From the NCBI GenBank assembly GCA_964618455.1, contig CAZUAQ010000029.1, positions 1-64,000 on the forward strand: a stretch of 64,000 nt of DNA, in the 5' to 3' direction. The stretch is from CAZUAQ01 sp964618455 (GTDB lineage: Bacteria; Planctomycetota; Phycisphaerae; UBA1845; PWPN01). The position numbers were made by a program, and so were the translations under genes. Positions 45,669-53,522 of the stretch are shown here, in pieces (the first letter of the stretch is position 1; every line of letters starts with the position of its first letter). The notes beneath the pieces are model-generated. The model had not been told where the DNA came from, did not search any database, and was given only the letters and a program-made list of their open reading frames with translations.

Positions 45669-47060
45669 TCAATCCAGCTCGATCCCCGCCTTTTCGAGTT
45701 CGACGTCGGGCGGCTGTGCCGTCTCCATCAGCCGGCGGACGAGGGCGTCGTCGGGGTTGATCTTGTACGCCTGGATCAGCGGTTGCCACGCCAGGTCGCG
45801 CTGGTTGGAGAAGCTCAACACGTAACCGTGGAGCACGAGTCGGTCGATGTTGCGCGGCGACTGGCGGCTCGCCCGTTCAAGAGCCTTCAGATGACGGTCG
45901 AAATCGGACTTGCGCCCGTAATCGTCGCGCAGGTCGAAGTTGAGGTACGCCACGCGCGGTTGAAGCTCGAACGCGCGGCGGAGGAACTTCACGGCGTCGC
46001 GATAGCGCCCGTTGGCGAAGTACGCGTGCGTAGCATAAAGCCGGGCGGCGGGATCGTGCTGATTCGTCTCGGCGGCGAGCTTGAACGCGTCGGCCGCCTG
46101 GCGATAGTTGCCCTGGGACATGTGCCGCAGACCCCGATCGCGGAACTTCTCCGCGTTGCCGAGCAGGCGGTCCGTGCGGCCATAAGCGCGGCGGAACAAC
46201 TCGGGATGCCGCTCGCCGACGAACCCGAAGCGGCGGAACTCCTCATCGGTCAGCACGCGGCTCTGCGTGTGCAAACGCGAGTGCCCATCGACGTAGCGCT
46301 CATCGTAGTAATCATCCGACCGGTAGGGCGTGTACGAGGGCACGCCGCGCGTGAACGAATTGGCGGAACGCAGTCGCGGGTCGTTCCGGTTGGTAATCCC
46401 GCCACGGACGGTGCCCCCCTGCCAGTCGGGATCGGCGCCGAGGATATCATCCCCGATGCTCGGAATGCTGGAGACGCTGTTGCGGATCGCATCGGCGTGA
46501 GCCATGCCGAGACGATTCGGCTCGCCGACGCGCCCGGCGGGATGGTCCGGCACCTTGCCGAGATTGCTGGACAGTTGCGGGTGCCGGGGGTCGGGGTTGA
46601 TGACGATGACGCGCGTGCCGCTGGGCAGGTAGTACTCGAGCCGATCGGCATTCGCGATGCTGGGGTCCTTGACGTTGGTGCGATCGGGCTCGGGTGTAAT
46701 ACGCGTGATGTTCGGGCGGGGGATCGTGGCCAGCTTGCGCAACGCGCGATCCACGGATCCGCCGGCCTGCTGTTCGTCCGCGCGACGCGTGACGTTCCGC
46801 GGTTGGCGCGTTTCCGAACCGGTGTCTGCTTCGTTACGTATGGCGTTGCCGGTCTCCTCGCCCGCGGCAACCTCGGCGGATCGGTTCGCGTCGGTGGTTT
46901 CCGTCGCGCTCGATTCCGCCATGGCGTCGGACGTACCGCACCAGACGACCGTCAACACTGCCGCCCAGGCAAGAACCAGAATGCGATTCCGGTCGAATGC
47001 CCCGCCGGCACAGTGATCACAGCGGATCCACCCGTTCACACGCGTCGAGTAAGTTGACAT
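45669..47060 (-). CDS. Secreted TPR-repeat protein
   Basis: This 463-residue protein has a perfect ribosome binding site (GGGAGGCG). The N-terminal membrane or signal segment is ILVLAWAAVLTVVWCGTSDAMA, preceded by a 27-residue basic start with two Cys (CDHC). Residues about 50-290 are low-complexity and Asn/Arg/Pro-rich without known domain. Residues about 310-450 contain four TPR-like units (GLRHMSQGNYRQAADAFKLA, ATHAYFANGRYRDAVKFLRR, LHGYVLSFSNQRDLAWQPLI). It is probably an envelope adaptor. The last 70 bp of its coding region are duplicated at 44791-44860. Confidence 0.75.
   Translation of the reverse strand: MSTYSTRVNGWIRCDHCAGGAFDRNRILVLAWAAVLTVVWCGTSDAMAESSATETTDANRSAEVAAGEETGNAIRNEADTGSETRQPRNVTRRADEQQAGGSVDRALRKLATIPRPNITRITPEPDRTNVKDPSIANADRLEYYLPSGTRVIVINPDPRHPQLSSNLGKVPDHPAGRVGEPNRLGMAHADAIRNSVSSIPSIGDDILGADPDWQGGTVRGGITNRNDPRLRSANSFTRGVPSYTPYRSDDYYDERYVDGHSRLHTQSRVLTDEEFRRFGFVGERHPELFRRAYGRTDRLLGNAEKFRDRGLRHMSQGNYRQAADAFKLAAETNQHDPAARLYATHAYFANGRYRDAVKFLRRAFELQPRVAYLNFDLRDDYGRKSDFDRHLKALERASRQSPRNIDRLVLHGYVLSFSNQRDLAWQPLIQAYKINPDDALVRRLMETAQPPDVELEKAGIELD
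45679..45748. repeat. 70-bp direct repeat, copy 2
   Basis: This is the 3' end of the TPR gene; identical to 44791-44860. The two copies bracket the HEAT-type lipoprotein gene. Confidence 0.9.
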
Positions 47061-47237
47061 GGTTCGCCTCCCTCATGTCGGCGAGAAGAAAGGTCGCGGC
47101 CACCTACGATTATGGGCTACCCACTTATGATCGGCAAGAAAAACCCCGGAAATCCAGCCGTCGGATGTCGTCAAGGGGTGATACACGCATGATTGGCACC
47201 GGGTGCGATATTCACGCCACATTGGCATCGATACGCA

Positions 47238-47852
47238 TTATTCAGCGGTGGGCGTTCGTCCGTACGGGCTCTGTTCGAACGTGCGCGAGAAGCGTTTTTC
47301 GCCCAGCAGGACGACGGCGAAGGTCTTGAGCAGGATGAGCAGGTCGAGCCCGGGGCCGAGGTGCTCGACGTAGTAGACGTCGTACTTGATGCGTTCGTCC
47401 CAGTCCATTTCGGGGTTGGTGTTCACCTGAGCGAGGCCGGTGAGCCCGGGGCGGACGTCCTGGCGGCGGCGCTGAAAGTCGTTGTAGTTGTTGACCTGGT
47501 CCATGATCGTCGGGCGCGGGCCGATGAGCGACATGTCACCCTTGAGGATGTTGAAGAGCTGCGGCAACTCGTCGATCTTCGTCCGGCGGAGGAAGCGTCC
47601 GAGCGGCGTGATGTTCGGGTGGCTCAGCGGCATGACTTCGGTGGGGTCGTGGACGTGGTCGGCGGCCATGGTGCGGAACTTGTACGAGATGAACGGCCGG
47701 CACTTGAGTCCGCCGCGCGGCTGGCTGAACAGCAGCGGCCCAGGCGAGGAGAGCTTCACTACGCAGACGGCGAAGAGCCACACCGGCAGCATCAGCACGA
47801 TCAGGACCGCGCTGAAGAGAATATCGAAGCCGCGTTTGACGGTGGCATACAT
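47238..47852 (-). CDS. Polyprenyl-phosphate sugar phosphotransferase (WbaP/PglC-type)
   Basis: This 204-residue protein starts at ATG 47852; upstream sequence in the same frame does not look like protein. It is a bacterial sugar transferase of the short, monotopic type: re-entrant helix ILFSAVLIVLMLPVWLFAV, then SPGPLLFSQPR, YKFRTM, LGRFLRRTKIDELPQLFNIL (catalytic Asp-Glu pair) and GDMSLIGPRPT; VRPGLTGLAQV closes the motif set. These enzymes load the first sugar phosphate onto undecaprenyl phosphate in exopolysaccharide or capsule synthesis. No Shine-Dalgarno is present, and a promoter abuts the start. The glycan genes at 12-15 kb may be part of the same or another pathway. Confidence 0.9.
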   Translation of the reverse strand: MYATVKRGFDILFSAVLIVLMLPVWLFAVCVVKLSSPGPLLFSQPRGGLKCRPFISYKFRTMAADHVHDPTEVMPLSHPNITPLGRFLRRTKIDELPQLFNILKGDMSLIGPRPTIMDQVNNYNDFQRRRQDVRPGLTGLAQVNTNPEMDWDERIKYDVYYVEHLGPGLDLLILLKTFAVVLLGEKRFSRTFEQSPYGRTPTAE

Positions 47853-47862
47853 GGTGATGGTT

Positions 47863-47890
47863 ATCGTAACGGGTGGCGGGGTGGATGCAA
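47863..47890 (-). promoter_or_regulatory. Sigma70-like promoter next to a start codon (possible leaderless mRNA)
   Basis: On the minus strand, TTGCAT, a 16-bp spacer and TACGAT end 10 nt before ATG 47852. There is no Shine-Dalgarno sequence. Confidence 0.45.
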
Positions 47891-47994
47891 CGGCGGGCAA
47901 TCCGCGCGTGCATCCGGCGATGCGGCGGCGCGTATGAAAAGAGAGATGAAAGAGCGTGTGAACCGTTGGTGCGAAGCCGCATGGGGAATCATCG

Positions 47995-48405
47995 ATGAAA
48001 TCGGACCGATGGACGGATGTCTTGGCCGGAGCAGGGCTGCTCCTATTGTCGGGATGGGTGAGCCTGCCGTGGTTTGTTTGCACGAGGGATTCATGTGGTC
48101 CCATGACGCAGATGCGCGCTTTAGTCTCAGAGAATGGGCCGCTCGCTGGCGCGTTGGATCGGTTCAGGCTGGACGTGGGCGACTATCCACGTGATCTGAT
48201 CGAGCTTTCACAAGCGCCCGTCGATGACATGGACGCCGTCTCCAGTTGGTGCGGTCCGTACGTCAGGAATCCCGACGACATGAAGGATCCCTGGGGCAAT
48301 CTGTTGCACTATCGCTTCCCGGGCCAACGGCATCCCGACAGCTACGACCTGTGGAGCGTAGGGCCGGACGGTGAGAGCGGGACGGAGGATGACATCACGA
48401 ATTGA
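47995..48405 (+). CDS. Membrane-anchored protein with GspG-like C-terminal domain
   Basis: This 136-residue protein has GGGGAA before the ATG. One N-terminal hydrophobic helix (VLAGAGLLLLSGWVSLPWFV) is followed by a short helix (GALDRFRLDVGDYP) and the characteristic end of type II secretion major pseudopilins: KDPWGNLLHYRFPGQ, YDLWSVGPDGESGTEDDI, with Asp residues that bind calcium in GspG. The prepilin peptidase site (Gly-Phe-Thr-x-x-Glu) is absent, so it is probably not processed as a pilin. No other secretion genes lie nearby. Confidence 0.72.
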   Translation: MKSDRWTDVLAGAGLLLLSGWVSLPWFVCTRDSCGPMTQMRALVSENGPLAGALDRFRLDVGDYPRDLIELSQAPVDDMDAVSSWCGPYVRNPDDMKDPWGNLLHYRFPGQRHPDSYDLWSVGPDGESGTEDDITN

Positions 48406-48498
48406 CGGGTTCGCCATGGATCAGTAAGCTTCCCCGGCGTCGTCGAACCACCGCCATGCGTGGTGACCGCAGGGCACGTCGGGAGGAGTGAGGCCGGC

Positions 48499-49575
48499 AT
48501 GGCGCAACCCCGGAAGTTCAATCCCGTCCTTCATCAAATGCGCGGCTGGGCGATCTTTCTCGTCGTCCTCGGCCACAGCATGTCCGCGCTGTACGCATTC
48601 CCCTCGATGGTCGACGCCTCGCGTTTCGTCTACGCGTTCCACATGGAGCTGTTCGTCTTCATCTCCGGTTTTGTCGGCCGGCGGATCTTCGCGCCGGAGC
48701 CCGGTTCGTACACCTCGACCCTGGTTCGCCAGTTCAAACGGCTGATGTCCGTCTACTTCTTCTACACCGTGATCGGCATTGCGGCCAAGCTGATCCTGTC
48801 GCGTCATGTGAACAACCCGATCGTCTGGCGCGATGACCTGGCCGGGATCTTCCTTTACCCGAGGCAGAATCCGTACGAGATTCTCTGGTTCATCTACATG
48901 CTCTTCGTGATGCAGGTGATCTTCCTGACCATCCACACGTGGCTACCCACCGACTACCGAAAGGGATGGCATGTGCTCGTCGGTTTCGGGGTGGTCCTGG
49001 CGGCGGCGCTGGCGCGGCCCTGGCTGCCCGGAATGATGTTCGGCCTCCACCTGGTCTTCAGTTACGCCCTGTATTACTTCCTCGGCTACGTCGCCGGGGT
49101 TCACGCCGAGCGCATCGAGCCGTTCATTCATCGCTGGAAGTGGCCGTTGGCCGCGGGCTGCGCCGCGTATTACGCGTGGGCCGTGAGTGACGTGACGGTG
49201 CTGGAACGCACGCATCTTCTGAAAATGCTGTCCTCGGCTGTCGGCATCCTGGCGAGCTGGTGGCTGGCGGCTGTCGTGTTCGTGCGCCTCCCGGCCGTCA
49301 AGGCCTTCTTCGACCTCTTGGGGACGCACGCGTACACGATCTATCTCAACGGCTCGCTCGTGCAGCGCGCGGTGCGTATTTCTCTGGCGTCGGTGCTCGG
49401 TTTGGCGGCTGTCGTGGTGTTCGCCGTCGAACTGCTCGCCGGGCTGTTCGTTCCGGTGCTGCTGGAGCTGGGGATTTATCGCCGGTCCCGATGGTTGCGC
49501 GGCTTCGCCCTCGGCGACTGGAGTGACAAGTCCACCGCCGCCACCCCCGCGCCGGAAACGCCCCCGCGGCAGTAG
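48499..49575 (+). CDS. Acyltransferase 3 family membrane protein
   Basis: This 358-residue protein starts at ATG 48499 with GAGG 5 nt upstream. About ten hydrophobic helices are visible. Family marks are RGWAIFLVVLGHS (catalytic His), FHMELFVFISGFVGRR and LWFIYMLFVMQ. Acyltransferase 3 proteins move acyl groups, often acetyl, onto sugars of exopolysaccharide, O-antigen or peptidoglycan. The nearby sugar phosphotransferase supports a glycan-modification role. The C-terminal tail is Pro/Thr-rich. Confidence 0.87.
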   Translation: MAQPRKFNPVLHQMRGWAIFLVVLGHSMSALYAFPSMVDASRFVYAFHMELFVFISGFVGRRIFAPEPGSYTSTLVRQFKRLMSVYFFYTVIGIAAKLILSRHVNNPIVWRDDLAGIFLYPRQNPYEILWFIYMLFVMQVIFLTIHTWLPTDYRKGWHVLVGFGVVLAAALARPWLPGMMFGLHLVFSYALYYFLGYVAGVHAERIEPFIHRWKWPLAAGCAAYYAWAVSDVTVLERTHLLKMLSSAVGILASWWLAAVVFVRLPAVKAFFDLLGTHAYTIYLNGSLVQRAVRISLASVLGLAAVVVFAVELLAGLFVPVLLELGIYRRSRWLRGFALGDWSDKSTAATPAPETPPRQ

Positions 49576-49650
49576 CCCACGCTGAGTTTGCTGGAACGCG
49601 CTTACGGCGAATTGCTGACGCCGCCGCGCGGCTCATGGCTCTCATCCCGG

Positions 49651-49691
49651 CAGGGACGAAGTTCGCTTAACGTGCTCAGTTCTCGTCCCTG
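49651..49691. repeat. Inverted repeat between convergent genes
   Basis: CAGGGACGA (49651-49659) pairs with TCGTCCCTG (49683-49691) across a 23-nt loop. No T-tract follows on either strand, so a terminator role is uncertain. CACTACTCAC just after it resembles the heptad repeat at 28433. Confidence 0.45.
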
Positions 49692-49744
49692 AGCAGCCCT
49701 CACTACTCACCTTGTCAATGCCCTGACTGCGAAGCGCTCTGCGC

Positions 49745-50947
49745 TTATCCCAGCGGCCGGCCTTCGACGATGTCCATCTGGAGCTTCGGGTCGGCGGCGG
49801 GGACGCGCGTGGTTTCCACGCCGAGTTCCTTCCGCACGATATTGCAGCCCTGGGCAATGGCCGCCGCCTTGTAAAACGCGATCTCGCGGTTGCAGCCCTG
49901 CCGGCCGAAGCCGCAGTCGCTCGAAACAATGAGCTTCTCCGGCGGAATGTACTTCAACGCTTTACGGATCTCGCCCGCCACATCGTCCGGCGTATCGGCC
50001 TGGAGGCTTCGGTGACTGACCGCGCCGATGCAGATTTTCTTCTTCAACTCGTGCTTGAGCGGCTCGAACAGCGGCACGTCCTGTTGTTCGTTGTCCTTGG
50101 TCTCGATGGTCCAGACGTCGCCCTTGGCGCGCTCGAGGTACAGTTCGATCGAATTCCGGTACGAGTTGTTCTCCATCACGCGCTGCATGTTCGGGTTTCC
50201 CCAGCACGTGTGCAGCCATACTTCGCAATCGTCCAGCCCGTCGATCTCGCGGTTGAGGCAGTCGATCATGAAGTTGATCGTCTCCTTGTCGTCGGGGTGC
50301 TTGTCTGCCAGGAAGTGCAGCGTCGGTTCCTCGATCTGGAAGCAGCGGCAGCCCGCGTCGCGCAGGGCGCGCAGTTCCTTGTTCATCGCCTCGGACATGT
50401 CCCACACGATATGCCGGCGGTCGGTGTACTTGTCGGTGTGAATATCGAGGAAGAGGCCCATGACCTGTGAGCAGCAGGTGCCGAAGCGGACGGGCTTGTC
50501 CGTGCGCGCCTGGGCGATGCGCCAGATCTTGGGATAGAACATCGGCTGATGCTCGACCTTGTCCACGACGTGCGGCCATCGCCAGGCGGTGTAGATCTCG
50601 TTCAGCAACGTGCCGGGCGGATACTTGAGCCATGCCGCCGTGTTGGCGTCGGACTGCAGGTGATCGCCTTCGAGGCCGGACCAGCGCTGCAGCGGGTAGT
50701 GGTGCCACGCGCGCCCCGCCATGTCTTCATCCACGTGGAAGTCGCCGTGCGTGAGAATGTCGAGCCCGGCGCGCTCCTGGTCGCTGATGAGCACCGACAT
50801 GGCGTCCTGGAATTTCTCGCGGTAGCGGATATCGAGCATGCAGGTGTCGAACGGCTTGCCCCACATGCTCATGTCGAACCAGCGCGGGCGGGGCCACGAA
50901 CCGGTGACGGTGCTGGGCAGAAAGGTATCGGCGGTGGCAGTGAACAT
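49745..50947 (-). CDS. MetE-like cobalamin-independent methionine synthase family protein
   Basis: This 400-residue protein starts at ATG 50947, right behind AGGAGAGG. It resembles the C-terminal catalytic half of MetE and related alkyl-transfer enzymes (UROD/MetE-like barrel): N-terminal STVTGSWPRPRWF, GLDILTHGDFH, zinc-ligand region WLHTCWGN (His, Cys), and C-terminal VSSDCGFGRQG (Cys). It lacks the N-terminal half of MetE, as in the short methionine synthase II/epoxyalkane:CoM transferase type enzymes. A methyl or thiol transfer is likely; the substrate is not known. No riboswitch was seen in the 137 bp upstream. Confidence 0.83.
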   Translation of the reverse strand: MFTATADTFLPSTVTGSWPRPRWFDMSMWGKPFDTCMLDIRYREKFQDAMSVLISDQERAGLDILTHGDFHVDEDMAGRAWHHYPLQRWSGLEGDHLQSDANTAAWLKYPPGTLLNEIYTAWRWPHVVDKVEHQPMFYPKIWRIAQARTDKPVRFGTCCSQVMGLFLDIHTDKYTDRRHIVWDMSEAMNKELRALRDAGCRCFQIEEPTLHFLADKHPDDKETINFMIDCLNREIDGLDDCEVWLHTCWGNPNMQRVMENNSYRNSIELYLERAKGDVWTIETKDNEQQDVPLFEPLKHELKKKICIGAVSHRSLQADTPDDVAGEIRKALKYIPPEKLIVSSDCGFGRQGCNREIAFYKAAAIAQGCNIVRKELGVETTRVPAADPKLQMDIVEGRPLG

Positions 50948-51084
50948 GGAACCTCTCCTTCGCGTTTCGGCATCGCGCACATCGGTACGGAAGGGACCTG
51001 CCGAGCTCGAGGAGTTCCGCTCTCCTTGCCAGCGGGGCGATGCATGCGGATGCGCAGGGAAATGAATGAATGCGGGAGGTTAGC

Positions 51085-51591
51085 CTACCGGGAAGTGGCC
51101 TGGGCTTCCATGGTGAGGAGTTTTTTCTTCAGGCCGACGCCCTGCTCGGCGGAGAAGCCGCCCAGCTTGCCGTTGCCCGCCACGACGCGATGGCAGGGGA
51201 TGACCAGGGGCAGCGGGTTGCGAGCCATGGCATTGCCGACCGCCCGCGCGGCGCGCGGGTTGCCCGCCAGGCGGGCGAGTTGGCTGTAGGTCAGCGTATG
51301 GCCGTAGCCGATGGTCGCGCAGGCGTCGAGCACCTTGCGCTGGAAGGGCGTCATGCCCTGAAGGTCGATCTTCACGTCGAACGTGACGGGGTCGCCGGCG
51401 AAGTAACGCCGCAATTGTTCCTGGAATTCGGGAAGCAGATCGGGGTCGTGTTCCGCTTCGGGATAGCGCTCCGCCAGCGCGGCACGCGTCGCTTCGTGCG
51501 TTCCCGCGGTCATGCGAAGGTGACAGACTCCCTCGTCGGTGGCGGCGAAACCCACGCATCCCTCTGTGGTGTGAACGACTGTGTACTTCAT
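51085..51591 (-). CDS. ogt: Methylated-DNA-protein-cysteine methyltransferase
   Basis: This 168-residue suicide DNA-repair protein removes O6-alkyl groups from guanine. The active site is IPCHRVVAGNGKLGGF; the helix-turn-helix part has GMTPFQRKVLDACATIGYG and ARAVGNAMARNPLPLV. Length matches Ogt rather than the two-domain Ada. The start ATG has no Shine-Dalgarno, and a promoter-like pair lies immediately upstream. Confidence 0.93.
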   Translation of the reverse strand: MKYTVVHTTEGCVGFAATDEGVCHLRMTAGTHEATRAALAERYPEAEHDPDLLPEFQEQLRRYFAGDPVTFDVKIDLQGMTPFQRKVLDACATIGYGHTLTYSQLARLAGNPRAARAVGNAMARNPLPLVIPCHRVVAGNGKLGGFSAEQGVGLKKKLLTMEAQATSR

Positions 51592-51599
51592 GGCACGAC

Positions 51600-51628
51600 A
51601 TCATAACCGTCCGTGCCAGGGGCGGCAA
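51600..51628 (-). promoter_or_regulatory. Sigma70-like promoter next to the ogt start codon (possible leaderless mRNA)
   Basis: On the minus strand, TTGCCG, a 17-bp spacer and TATGAT end 8 nt before the ATG. No ribosome binding site exists. Confidence 0.5.
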
Positions 51629-51685
51629 AACAGTACCATCTCTTCGTGAGGGGGCGCTGTGAAGAAGCGCTGTGCATCGCGTGGG

Positions 51686-52420
51686 TCAGTGGGTCTTTCG
51701 CATGCGGGACAGCATACCGACGATCTGCTCGAGTCTGGCTCGGCCTTCCGGACTGGCATCCGCGCCGATGAACTGCAGACCGAGACGTGTCTGCCCCTGT
51801 TGATTCGGATCGATGTAACGCACCTGCGATGACAAGACGTATTCCTGCCCGTTGTCGTGAAAGGCACACCCGAGCGTCGATGTGTCGTCCAGTGCTGCCG
51901 GCGGCGTGTCAAGCACCATGGCCAGTCCACCGGCGGAGAGATCGATCATCGCGCCGGTCAGCACTCCCTCGTCCCCTTCGGGGCGATCTTCCGCCAGCCC
52001 GTGCCAGAGGGTGACGGGGATGGTCATGTGCTCCGGAACGGGGACGCGGTAAAAGAGCCGGCGCTGAAGCTCGTAGAGTTCATTCGGAAGCCGCACGCGG
52101 AACGCGGGGACGGACTGGCCGCCGACATTCGAACAGCATCGCTCGATGATGAACGTATCGCCCAGGCACTTCTTGTGCCCCTTGCGAAAGGCGATGCCGA
52201 TCATCTGCCCAGGCATGAGTTCCGGTACCGCGCCCTGTGACGCGCCGGGATATTCGAGCGTCGCCTCGTCCGCCTCGTCATGGACGGCAAGCAGAGTCGC
52301 CTTGAAGACATTCCAGCCCTCATCGTGTCGATACGAGACGATCAGCGGCACCCGCTTGTCCAGGCAATCCCGGAGAAGCTCGCGCGGGGAGATATTCGTC
52401 GTCGGGAAGCGGCAGGTCAT
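51686..52420 (-). CDS. PilZ-domain protein (YcgR-like)
   Basis: This 244-residue protein starts at ATG 52420, with AAGGAG 7 nt upstream. The N-terminal part (1-115) is a YcgR-N-like beta domain (PLIVSYRHDEGWNVFKATLL). The C-terminal PilZ domain has RRLFYRVPVPEH (RxxxR) and IDLSAGGLAM (D/NxSxxG), the residues that bind cyclic di-GMP. It should act as a c-di-GMP effector for motility, adhesion or secretion. Its start overlaps the stop of the upstream PilZ gene by ATGA, so both are co-translated. Confidence 0.87.
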   Translation of the reverse strand: MTCRFPTTNISPRELLRDCLDKRVPLIVSYRHDEGWNVFKATLLAVHDEADEATLEYPGASQGAVPELMPGQMIGIAFRKGHKKCLGDTFIIERCCSNVGGQSVPAFRVRLPNELYELQRRLFYRVPVPEHMTIPVTLWHGLAEDRPEGDEGVLTGAMIDLSAGGLAMVLDTPPAALDDTSTLGCAFHDNGQEYVLSSQVRYIDPNQQGQTRLGLQFIGADASPEGRARLEQIVGMLSRMRKTH

Positions 52421-53427
52421 GATTCCGCTCCTTTCGAGGCGGGGCGATGCCGGACAAGGTCCGACTTGATCAACTGCTGGCGGATCCGTTCGATTTCCGC
52501 CTGGGGCGCATCCGGGGTGTCGGAAGTGAACTGCATGCCGAGCACGACTTTGCCTTTCGTGCCTGCCGGCATCTTGTTGCAGATCACGCATTCGACGTTG
52601 TAAGAGTCGTTCGTGGTCGGATCCAGCTTGAAGGTCGTGTTCAGGTGCGTACCGATGAAGAGGCGATCGCTGAACTGTTCGTCGGTGCGAACCGCAATGC
52701 CGTCCGGGCTGATATTGCAAAGCCAGCCGATGGCCACGCCGCGGTGACCCTGCTCGTCGCGCCAGCGCATCTCCACGCGCGAAGAACGCGCGGGGCGGAA
52801 GCGCCAGTAGCGCCGCCGCTGCATGATCTGAATCTCCGAGGGGCGGTACAGCCCGATACGCCAGAGATGCCCCTCCTCGTCCGGCGCGACAAACACGACG
52901 TCGCTGCAGAAGAGGTAGCGGTTCTCACCGAGCATCAGTTGTGCATCGCAGTAGGCCCGGCAGAGTTCTTCAAAGTCTTTCTGTTCCACCGGACGGTGCG
53001 TATCGGCGTCCGTCAGTTCACCATCCCACTCCTCGGCCTGCCGGAACGGGAGAAAGGACTCCGTCGGTGCTTCGAGCACGAGGACCGAGGATTCATGCTG
53101 TTCGTGAAGTTCCGCACTGGCTACCCGGCAGAGCATGCAGCGCTCTTCTTCCCACAATCTCGGGAAAAGGCGCACGCTGGCCTGATGGCGGATGGCCTGC
53201 TGAAAAGTGCGGCTGGTCTGCCGCTCGCTCAGATCGATGGCATAGGCCATGCTCAGTTCCTTCGCGTCAACCTGATCCACGAACCCCGCGTCCGCCTGTC
53301 CCGAAACGGGGCATGTCTCCCATCGCTCGTCGACTGCGGCTTCGGGCAGGTCGTCCCATAAGCCCGGTGGCGTCCAACGCGGAAACAACCCCATTCTTCC
53401 ATCGGTGAGAGAAGGATCGGACTTCAT
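52417..53427 (-). CDS. PilZ-domain protein with long N-terminal region
   Basis: This 336-residue protein starts at ATG 53427 (GTG 53430 also possible); no strong ribosome binding site is visible. The C-terminal domain (about residues 205-325) has the PilZ pattern RRRYWRFRPARSSRVEM and CNISPDGIAV, matching the c-di-GMP-binding RxxxR and NxSxxG. The N-terminal 200 residues include CMLC (a Cys pair) and acidic segments without recognised fold. It is the first gene of a two-gene PilZ operon. Both proteins may respond to the same signal but with different outputs. Confidence 0.82.
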   Translation of the reverse strand: MKSDPSLTDGRMGLFPRWTPPGLWDDLPEAAVDERWETCPVSGQADAGFVDQVDAKELSMAYAIDLSERQTSRTFQQAIRHQASVRLFPRLWEEERCMLCRVASAELHEQHESSVLVLEAPTESFLPFRQAEEWDGELTDADTHRPVEQKDFEELCRAYCDAQLMLGENRYLFCSDVVFVAPDEEGHLWRIGLYRPSEIQIMQRRRYWRFRPARSSRVEMRWRDEQGHRGVAIGWLCNISPDGIAVRTDEQFSDRLFIGTHLNTTFKLDPTTNDSYNVECVICNKMPAGTKGKVVLGMQFTSDTPDAPQAEIERIRQQLIKSDLVRHRPASKGAES

Positions 53428-53522
53428 CACTCAGAGGAATTCCGACGCGCGGAATTACGTGCCGTCGCCACGGCCTTCCGAACGGAACGGGCTGTGCGTT
53501 TCATGCAGGAGGGGGGAATCGC

